Below are positions 1 through 5,323 of a stretch of 35,191 nt of DNA, piece after piece. The notes under the pieces were generated by a model. The model saw only the letters and a list, made by a program, of their open reading frames with translations. It did no database searches and was not told the DNA's origin. Position 1 is the first letter of the stretch; every line of letters begins with the position of its first letter. This stretch comes from an uncultured bacterium (lineage in GTDB: Bacteria > Bacillota > Clostridia > Lachnospirales > Lachnospiraceae), in contig CALBJL010000213.1 in NCBI GenBank assembly GCA_937893485.1, forward strand, positions 1-35,191, written 5' to 3'. A program made the position numbers and the translations under genes.

Positions 1-159
1 GATCAGGCTGCTCCGATTGCCCGACGGTGTCTCGCTTTGTTTTGCCAAGTACCGCAGGCTCTGCTTACAAGCTCGCACTTCGCCGGACAAACGTCGCATC
101 TGACCGAGATACTGCTGCGCCTGCCGCCAGCAGCCATCTGTTACGTAGCGTGAAAACAT
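1..159 (-). CDS. Possible N-terminus of a gene running off the window (weak)
   Basis: On the minus strand a reading frame opens with ATG at 159 and stays open for 53 codons to the window edge. It starts MFSRYVTDGCWRQAQQ and is rich in Gln, Arg, Leu and Ser, which could suit a helical protein. I do not recognise it. No Shine-Dalgarno sequence precedes the ATG, and the frame lies just downstream of the structured RNA segment at 392-174, so it could be a gene with a structured leader or simply a chance open frame. Only the sequence to the left of the window would tell. Confidence 0.2.
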   Translation of the reverse strand, partial: MFSRYVTDGCWRQAQQYLGQMRRLSGEVRACKQSLRYLAKQSETPSGNRSSLI

Positions 160-173
160 TCATAGCGTAACGC

Positions 174-392
174 GGCATGTGAGCACAAGTCTGCCATCGG
201 TCGTGGATGCAGCGCGAGCAAAGTCATGTCTGATTTTGCTGCCTTTGCACGATGGAGAGGAGACTCCAAATTGTGGAAGCCTTTGCTGACACAATTTTGT
301 TTTGCGGAGGCTCATCGGAATGGTTCGTGCAATGAAAGCAAAACAGACATGCTTGCGGGAGCTGCAAATACGGAATCCCGTGCTCACATGCC
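174..392 (-). ncRNA. Rod-like structured RNA candidate (6S RNA-like shape)
   Basis: The segment folds back on itself almost from end to end. Perfect 13-bp closing stem 174-186/380-392 (GGCATGTGAGCAC with its complement); GCAA/TTGC 218-221/353-356; 8 bp 225-232/344-351; 7 bp 234-240/337-343; 8 bp 245-252/325-332; 7 of 8 bp 260-267/306-313; 8 bp 268-275/290-297 with a 14-nt terminal loop. About 55 bp pair within 219 nt. A large asymmetric internal loop (187-217 against 357-379) separates the closing stem from the distal arm. A closing stem, central bubble and long arm is the general architecture of 6S RNA, which has little sequence conservation, so that name is only a hypothesis. The minus strand is preferred because -10-like elements lie upstream on that strand (TAAAAT 464-459; TAGAAT 410-405) and none was found on the plus strand. 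No U-tract terminator was found at the 174 end. Confidence 0.45.
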
Positions 393-458
393 TCGAAACA
401 ATACATTCTAAAAACAATTTCACAATCAAAAAAATGCTCAAAATCATCACACCTGAAT

Positions 459-487
459 ATTTTAACGCGAATTATCAAATACTGCAA
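459..487 (-). promoter_or_regulatory. Candidate sigma-A promoter for the structured RNA
   Basis: Read on the minus strand, TTGCAG (487-482) and TAAAAT (464-459) are 17 nt apart, a normal sigma-A arrangement. Transcription would start near 452, about 60 nt before the closing stem of the rod-like RNA. A second -10-like TAGAAT (410-405) without a good -35 would start the RNA within about 6 nt of the closing stem. Which is used cannot be decided from sequence. Confidence 0.35.
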
Positions 488-496
488 CATAAGCTA

Positions 497-525
497 TTGA
501 CTTTAAGCATTTCAGAGCGTAAACT
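497..525 (+). promoter_or_regulatory. Candidate promoter of the acyltransferase operon, with inverted repeat
   Basis: TTGACT (497-502) and TAAACT (520-525) are separated by 17 nt, and the -10 box lies about 50 nt before the acyltransferase ATG. The -10 element lies in the left arm of a 9-bp inverted repeat (519-527/544-552, one G-T wobble), which could be an operator or a leader hairpin. The promoter would be divergent from the minus-strand promoter at 459-487. Confidence 0.4.
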
Positions 526-573
526 ACATAAACGGTACGTTGCGTGGTTTACATAAAAGCGAGGTTTCAGGGG

Positions 574-1974
574 ATGCTGTTTTCGAGTATAGAGTTCATT
601 TTCCGGTTTTTGCCGTTATTTTTAATATGTTATTTTGTGATGCCCGAACGGGGCAAAAATGCGGTGCTGTTTCTCGGCAGTCTGGTATTTTATGCCATCG
701 GGGAACCGGTTTATGTGCTGCTGATGCTCGGATCAATCATCGTCAATTACGGTGCTGCGCGGGGCGTTGCGGCAGCGAAAAAGAATGGCAAAAAGGGCTG
801 GCAGCGTTTTTGTCTGCTTGAGGCACTGGTCATAGATCTCGGAGCCTTGTTTTTATTCAAATATTTTGACTTTTTTGCAGAAAATATGAATCTGCTGCTG
901 CATCAGGAGGTCGTGCCGCTGTTGCATCTGACACTGCCGCTCGGCATCAGCTTTTATACGTTTCAGATGATCTCCTATGTGGCGGATGTGTCAATGGGAA
1001 ACATCGACGATCCGGGCACTTTTCTGGAATTTGCCACGTATCTGAGCATGTTCCCGCAGCTCATCGCAGGACCGATCGTGCAGTATAAGGAAGTGTCGGC
1101 GCAGCTTCGGAAACGTCGGGTGACACTTCCGATGTTTGAGCAGGGACTTGAGATCTTTTGTCTCGGTCTCGGCGCAAAGGTATTGCTTGCCAACAAAATA
1201 TCGATCTTCTGGAATCAGGTGCAGGGAATCGGATTTTCGTCGATCTCGACACCGATTGCTTGGATGGGCGCAGTTGCGTTTTCGTTCCAGATCTACTTTG
1301 ATTTCTGGGGCTATTCACTCATGGCGATGGGACTCGGCGCGATGATGGGCTTTCAGATTCCAAGGAACTTTTCGGTGCCGTATATGTCGCGCAGCGCGAC
1401 GGAATTCTGGCGGCGCTGGCATATCACGCTGGGACGCTTTTTCCGCGAATATGTCTATATTCCGCTCGGCGGCAACCGCAAGGGCAGGGTGCGCACGATC
1501 TGCAATATTTTTGTTGTGTGGGCGCTGACCGGACTGTGGCACGGTGCAAGCTGGAATTTTGTGCTGTGGGGCGTCGGATTTTTTGTGCTTTTAGTGGCAG
1601 AAAAAAATATATATGGAGAATTTTTGAAACGGCATAGCATATTTAGCCGTCTATATATGTGGATACTCATACCTGTGAGCTGGATGGTCTTTGAGATCAC
1701 GGATTTAAAACAACTGTTGATTTATCTTGCACAGATGGCCGGCATTCATGCGGCACCGGTGCTCGTGGGAAAGGATCAGCTCATGCGTTATATCTGGCAG
1801 TACGGCTGGCTGTTTGGCGTGTGCGCACTGTGTGCAACATGGCTGCCGGTGCGTCTGTATCGGCGTTTTAAAGGGCGCTTTGTGACGGTAGTCGTATGTC
1901 TGGCGGTGTTCTGGCTGTCTGTCTATGAGATCCATCAGGGAGCCGCCAATCCGTTTTTATATTTCAGGTTCTAG
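574..1974 (+). CDS. MBOAT-family O-acyltransferase (AlgI/PatA/DltB-like)
   Basis: This is a 466-aa polytopic membrane protein of the membrane-bound O-acyltransferase family, which moves acyl groups across or within the membrane onto cell-surface polymers. The start MLFSSIEFIFRFLPL is the usual N-terminus of this subgroup; an upstream in-frame GTG at 544 is less likely because GAGG at 561-564 is well placed for the ATG at 574. Family blocks are visible: WRRWHITLGRFFREYVYIPLGG, then GLWHGASWNF with the expected catalytic His at about residue 323. Many hydrophobic segments run through to the C-terminus. The next gene encodes an SGNH-like exported protein, and the pair matches the AlgI plus AlgJ/PatB logic: a membrane protein delivers acyl groups and an extracytoplasmic SGNH protein transfers them. 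The polymer (teichoic acid, peptidoglycan or exopolysaccharide) cannot be told. Confidence 0.93.
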   Translation: MLFSSIEFIFRFLPLFLICYFVMPERGKNAVLFLGSLVFYAIGEPVYVLLMLGSIIVNYGAARGVAAAKKNGKKGWQRFCLLEALVIDLGALFLFKYFDFFAENMNLLLHQEVVPLLHLTLPLGISFYTFQMISYVADVSMGNIDDPGTFLEFATYLSMFPQLIAGPIVQYKEVSAQLRKRRVTLPMFEQGLEIFCLGLGAKVLLANKISIFWNQVQGIGFSSISTPIAWMGAVAFSFQIYFDFWGYSLMAMGLGAMMGFQIPRNFSVPYMSRSATEFWRRWHITLGRFFREYVYIPLGGNRKGRVRTICNIFVVWALTGLWHGASWNFVLWGVGFFVLLVAEKNIYGEFLKRHSIFSRLYMWILIPVSWMVFEITDLKQLLIYLAQMAGIHAAPVLVGKDQLMRYIWQYGWLFGVCALCATWLPVRLYRRFKGRFVTVVVCLAVFWLSVYEIHQGAANPFLYFRF

Positions 1975-2039
1975 GAGCCGTTCACGGAAAACGCAGGTTT
2001 GCAAATCGTTTTTGAACGATGAGAAGTGAGGTACAAAGG

Positions 2040-3095
2040 ATGAAAAAATTGAAGAAAATCATTGTGGAATGTCCGCTGATGGTATGTCTGCTCTGTAGCT
2101 GGGGAGTAGTCGCCGGGGCGAACTATCTGCCGCAGTTAAGTGAAAAAATAGATCAGACCAAGCAGCAGGAGGATGAGGCGGACTGGCTCACAGACGAGAC
2201 ACAGGAGCTGACCGCGAATGATGCCGTCGACGGGACGATCGGGGCAAACCGCGCGCCGGATCTGAGTGAACAGGCGATCATGGAGGCGGATGGACACGAT
2301 GCGTCTGCGCAGGAGCCGCCTGTATCCGATGAGAGCGGCGAGCCGGAAGCAGAGCCGGAGAGCGGTGCGGATGCCGATGTGCAGACCGAAAAGCCGAAAA
2401 AAATCAAGCCGAAATACATCACTTATGAGAAAAAACAGACGGATTCTCCGTGGTATACCGATCCCGGAAAGATTCCGCTCACGACAGAATACGACTATCA
2501 GAAAGTAAAAAACGACTATTTTGATGATGCGGTATTTATCGGTGATTCAAGAATCGTAGGCATGAATGATTATTCCGGGCTGACAAATGCGACTTTTTTT
2601 GCAAAAACCGGATTAACGATATATAATCTATTAGATGAGAAATTTGTACAAGATCCAAATACCGGCAAGACCGTGACCGTGAGCGATATGCTGCAAAATT
2701 ACAAATACGGCAAGATCTATCTGATGGTCGGCATCAATGAGCTCGGAACCGGAGGCACGGAGCGTTTTGCGCAGGCATATAAGGAAGTGCTCGGCAAGAT
2801 GCGCAAGTGGCAGCCGGACGCAGTGATCTATGTGCAGTCAATCATGGGCGTGAGCCCGCAGAAGGACCGCACGGATGATGTGTTCAACAACACGAATATC
2901 CGCGATAAAAACTGCGCGATCGCAAAGCTGACGGATGGCATACACATTTTTTATCTGAATATTCAGGAAATCTACGAGGATGAAAACCATGCATTGTCGC
3001 AGGATCTGACCTTTGACGAGGTGCATCTGTATGCACAGTATTATGACAAGTGGGTCAACTATCTAAAGACACATGCGGTGGTAAAGGGAGAATGA
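2040..3095 (+). CDS. Secreted/anchored SGNH (GDSL)-like hydrolase or O-acetyltransferase partner
   Basis: This 351-aa protein has an N-terminal positively charged segment and a hydrophobic stretch (about residues 6-25) acting as signal peptide or anchor. An acidic, low-complexity linker rich in Glu, Asp and Pro (about 30-120) follows, then a C-terminal SGNH domain. FIGDSRI carries the candidate nucleophile Ser170; the GIN block (MVGINELG) gives the Gly/Asn oxyanion positions; FDEVHLY supplies the Asp326-x-x-His329 pair. The start is placed at ATG 2040 because AAAGG directly precedes it; an in-frame ATG at 2019 has no good site. It lies 65 nt after the MBOAT gene and overlaps the upstream candidate start of the DUF815 gene. 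By analogy to AlgJ/AlgX and PatB it probably completes O-acylation of a surface polymer outside the membrane. Confidence 0.82.
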   Translation: MKKLKKIIVECPLMVCLLCSWGVVAGANYLPQLSEKIDQTKQQEDEADWLTDETQELTANDAVDGTIGANRAPDLSEQAIMEADGHDASAQEPPVSDESGEPEAEPESGADADVQTEKPKKIKPKYITYEKKQTDSPWYTDPGKIPLTTEYDYQKVKNDYFDDAVFIGDSRIVGMNDYSGLTNATFFAKTGLTIYNLLDEKFVQDPNTGKTVTVSDMLQNYKYGKIYLMVGINELGTGGTERFAQAYKEVLGKMRKWQPDAVIYVQSIMGVSPQKDRTDDVFNNTNIRDKNCAIAKLTDGIHIFYLNIQEIYEDENHALSQDLTFDEVHLYAQYYDKWVNYLKTHAVVKGE

Positions 3096-3097
3096 CA

Positions 3098-4417
3098 ATG
3101 AATCATATTTTATCGAAACTGATTATGTACGGCGATATGCCAAAGGACAGTATCCTCATGCAGCTGGCGGATATCTGTGCGCAGGCGGAAGGGGATGACG
3201 CGTTAGAAAAGAGCAATGAGCTGCGGACGCGCGTCTATCAGCAGGTGAAGCGCATCTTAAAGGTGGCGACAGACTACGGCTTTAACGAGAATCTGTGGCA
3301 GAGCTATCTGACGTTTGTGTTGATCATGGATGAGAATCCGTTCAGTCTGACCTGTGAGAAAATCGGTGCCAGTGAGGGCGCGAGTGCCAACCATTTTGCA
3401 AAAAATGATTTTGAGGCGTTTTACGAGCTGTTCCACTATGATTTTTCCAAGCTGGAGCAGCAGCTTGGGATCGACTGCTTTTCGGTATTGTCCGACTATC
3501 GCGCGATCAGCAAGCCCGAGCTGATGTACAATAAAAACGTAAGCGAAAAGGTACATACGCTGAGCCGCCGGCTCGCAGACGCAAAAAATGTAGAGGAATT
3601 TTTTGGCGGAATTACCCGGTTTTATAAGGACTACGGAGTCGGCATGTTCGGTCTGAACAAGGCATTCCGCATCCATTGTCCGGAGGGCAGCACACAGGTA
3701 GAGTTTCAGGCGATCAACAATATGGATCAGGTTGTGCTCGACGATCTCATCGGCTACGAGATTCAGAAGAAAAAGCTGGTTGACAACACCCGCGCATTCG
3801 TGGAAGGGCGCAAGGCGAACAACGTCCTGCTGTTCGGCGACAGCGGTACGGGCAAGTCAACGAGTATCAAGGCGATCGTCAACGAGTTTTACGATCAGGG
3901 ACTGCGCATGATCGAGATCTACAAGCTTCAGTTCGCCAGCCTGTCCAACGTGATCGCACAGATCAAAAACCGCAATTACCGGTTTATTATCTATATGGAT
4001 GATCTCTCGTTTGAGGAGTTTGAGATCGAGTATAAGTTCTTAAAGGCAGTCATCGAGGGCGGCGTGGAGACAAAGCCGGAAAACATCCTGATCTATGCGA
4101 CATCGAACCGCAGACATCTGATCAAGGAAAACTGGTCAGACAGAAATGATGTGACGGTACAAAACGGTATGCACCAGTCTGATACGATGGAGGAGAAGCT
4201 GTCACTCGTACACCGTTTCGGCGTGACGATCAATTACTCAAAGCCGAGCCAGAAGGAATACTTTGATATTGTGATCCAACTGGCGCGCAGACTCGGTGTG
4301 ACGATGTCGGATGATGAGATCCGCGCGGAAGCAAACAAGTGGGAGCTCAGCCACGGCGGTATCTCCGGTCGTACCGCGCAGCAGTTTGCAAACTATCTGG
4401 CGGGGCAGCAGTTATAA
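3098..4417 (+). CDS. DUF815-family AAA+ ATPase
   Basis: This 439-aa cytoplasmic protein has a helical N-terminal half and a C-terminal AAA+ module. Walker A is LLFGDSGTGKST (about residues 243-254), Walker B is FIIYMDDLSFEE, a sensor-like block is ILIYATSNRRHL, and a late HRFGVTINYSKPSQ block carries the arginine expected near the nucleotide. This combination is the DUF815 family (predicted ATPases of unknown role). ATG at 3098 is chosen because GGGAG lies 7 nt upstream; ATG at 3092 would overlap the preceding stop and sit too near that site. A terminator begins 41 nt after the stop. Translational coupling to the SGNH gene suggests co-expression with the surface-acylation pair, though a direct link is not established for the family. 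Confidence 0.88.
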   Translation: MNHILSKLIMYGDMPKDSILMQLADICAQAEGDDALEKSNELRTRVYQQVKRILKVATDYGFNENLWQSYLTFVLIMDENPFSLTCEKIGASEGASANHFAKNDFEAFYELFHYDFSKLEQQLGIDCFSVLSDYRAISKPELMYNKNVSEKVHTLSRRLADAKNVEEFFGGITRFYKDYGVGMFGLNKAFRIHCPEGSTQVEFQAINNMDQVVLDDLIGYEIQKKKLVDNTRAFVEGRKANNVLLFGDSGTGKSTSIKAIVNEFYDQGLRMIEIYKLQFASLSNVIAQIKNRNYRFIIYMDDLSFEEFEIEYKFLKAVIEGGVETKPENILIYATSNRRHLIKENWSDRNDVTVQNGMHQSDTMEEKLSLVHRFGVTINYSKPSQKEYFDIVIQLARRLGVTMSDDEIRAEANKWELSHGGISGRTAQQFANYLAGQQL

Positions 4418-4458
4418 ATGATGGCGGGCGATGCATGTCAATCGTCTGTTAAATTGCG

Positions 4459-4496
4459 TAGAGTTGTCTGAATATTGAGACAACTCTATATTTTTA
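4459..4496 (+). terminator. Intrinsic terminator of the acyltransferase/DUF815 operon
   Basis: A perfect 11-bp stem (TAGAGTTGTCT 4459-4469 with its complement 4478-4488) around an 8-nt loop, followed by TATTTTTAAT. It closes the operon 41 nt after the DUF815 stop. Confidence 0.88.
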
Positions 4497-4517
4497 ATAA
4501 AAATATCAAAAAATGTG

Positions 4518-4546
4518 TTGACAAAATGATAATTAGCTGATATTAT
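4518..4546 (+). promoter_or_regulatory. Near-consensus sigma-A promoter for the repeat-containing RNA
   Basis: TTGACA (4518-4523), a 17-nt spacer and TATTAT (4541-4546). The -35 is perfect and the -10 differs at one base. No gene with a ribosome site and a reading frame of useful length follows; the first confident coding gene, ppk, lies beyond a terminator. The promoter therefore seems dedicated to the 4553-5155 transcript and should be strong. Confidence 0.82.
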
Positions 4547-4552
4547 AAGTTC

Positions 4553-5155
4553 AACAACAAAACAACAGAGACAAAACAAAGAGAGATCCACAGAACCGGT
4601 TCTCAAAGGAGACTCTTCATCCGAATCAATATTTTAGCATACACATAAATATAGATCGGATCGGGCGATCCACGAAGCAGATGGAGAAGCAAAAGAGTTG
4701 AAGCAAGCAACAAACGATCAGGAGGTACGGTCCCATGCACAGGTGACACAGACAAAACAGTAAAAGACATTCGCACAACAGCAAAAGAGAATGACTTTGG
4801 AGGTACGGTCCCATGAATAGATGAGACGATCCTGAGGAATCCTGAAAAGGAAATATGAAGAAAGCGAGGTACAGTCCAAAGGAGACAGCAGATTACAACA
4901 AAGCAGGCGTGCTGAACGTAAGATGAAGAAAGAGAGGTACGGACCGAAGGACACAGGAACTTAATCCTAAGAAGCGCATGAGGCGTAGAATCTAAGAAAG
5001 AGAGGTACGGTCCAAAGAAAACATGATCAATCTTCATAGAATTTCTTAAAAGAAATTTCTTAAATTAAGAAAGAGAGGTACAGTCCAATGAACACGGACG
5101 AGTCGAAGAAATAGGCGTCATTGAAGAAGTAGATTTCGGTGGCGCTTATTTTTTG
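4553..5155 (+). ncRNA. ~600-nt apparently noncoding RNA with six GAGGTACRGTCC repeats
   Basis: The unit has its own promoter (4518-4546) and its own terminator (5113-5156), and no plus-strand frame of useful length. The strand is purine-rich and A-rich, so much of it should be single-stranded. Six copies of a 13-nt motif, consensus (G/A)GAGGTAC(G/A)GTCC, begin at 4721, 4799, 4865, 4933, 5001 and 5074, usually after AAGAAAG. The motif core stays constant while the spacers diverge. Copies 1 and 2 are followed by very short frames (MHR-stop, MNR-stop), and copy 6 by an 8-codon frame, but copies 3-5 have no suitably spaced ATG, so coding is not the shared property. Near the 5' end is a 12-bp palindrome AGAACCGGTTCT (4592-4603). 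A sponge or decoy RNA carrying repeated binding sites for a protein, the ribosome or another RNA is the simplest reading. I do not recognise a named RNA family. Confidence 0.7.
4721..5086 (+). repeat. Six dispersed copies of a GAGGTACRGTCC motif, period 66-78 nt
   Basis: Copies at 4721-4733 and 4799-4811 (both GGAGGTACGGTCC), 4865-4877 (CGAGGTACAGTCC), 4933-4945 (AGAGGTACGGACC), 5001-5013 (AGAGGTACGGTCC) and 5074-5086 (AGAGGTACAGTCC). Start-to-start distances are 78, 66, 68, 68 and 73 nt. The invariant core is GAGGTAC followed by CC five to six bases on. The flanking AAGAAAG is shared by copies 3-6. Part of the motif resembles a Shine-Dalgarno sequence, but the constant TACRGTCC beyond it is not explained by that. 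Confidence 0.9.
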
Positions 5156-5156
5156 T
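5113..5156 (+). terminator. Intrinsic terminator of the repeat-containing RNA
   Basis: A 14-bp stem with several G-U pairs (5113-5126 AGGCGTCATTGAAG with 5134-5147 TTTCGGTGGCGCTT), a 7-nt loop and the tail ATTTTTTG. It lies 27 nt after the last repeat copy and separates the RNA from ppk. Confidence 0.75.
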
Positions 5157-5183
5157 GTGATAGGAAATTTCTATCACACAAAA
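5151..5183. repeat. 13-bp perfect inverted repeat, operator-like
   Basis: TTTTGTGTGATAG (5151-5163) and its exact complement (5171-5183) around GAAATTT. Its left arm overlaps the U-tract of the terminator at 5113-5156. No U-tract follows it on either strand, so it is not a second canonical terminator. It may be an operator, or an RNA hairpin that competes with the terminator tail. Confidence 0.7.
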
Positions 5184-5238
5184 CGCTCCCCGAGGATCGC
5201 ACTGCGGCGGTTATGAAATATGTTTCGTAGAATGCTTT

Positions 5239-5293
5239 TTTACATAGATTTTACATGATCCTGATAATGAAATTTACATTTGTCTGTTAAAAT
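5239..5293 (+). promoter_or_regulatory. Candidate Pho-box promoter of ppk
   Basis: TTTACA occurs at 5239-5244, 5250-5255 and 5273-5278, offsets of 11 and 23 nt, close to helical phase; a degenerate copy (CTGATA, 5261) fills the gap. PhoP of Bacillus-type bacteria binds TT-rich hexamers (TTHACA) repeated every 11 bp. A -10-like TAAAAT lies at 5288-5293 with no proper -35 at the matching distance, as expected for an activator-dependent promoter. The ppk ATG is 31 nt further on. Confidence 0.45.
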
Positions 5294-5323
5294 GAAATGA
5301 ATGTCGTATAGGAGATCAATCAA

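Noticed and set aside
174..392. T-box or other known riboswitch leader
   Set aside because: The conserved T-box sequence (AGGGTGGNACCGCG) is absent on both strands, and I see no other recognisable riboswitch core.
160..490. Overlapping open frames of 60-96 codons on both strands
   Set aside because: They cross a region explained by extended RNA base pairing, lack ribosome sites and resemble no protein I know.
4603..5037. Minus-strand 144-codon open frame with repeated HGTVPP/FGPYLSF-like peptides
   Set aside because: It is the complement of the repeat RNA. The peptide repeats only mirror the DNA motif, there is no ribosome site, and the promoter and terminators act on the plus strand.
4721..5086. 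CRISPR array or transposon-end repeats
   Set aside because: The repeats are only ~13 nt with variable 53-65-nt A-rich spacers, no cas genes or transposase are nearby, and the unit has its own promoter and terminator.
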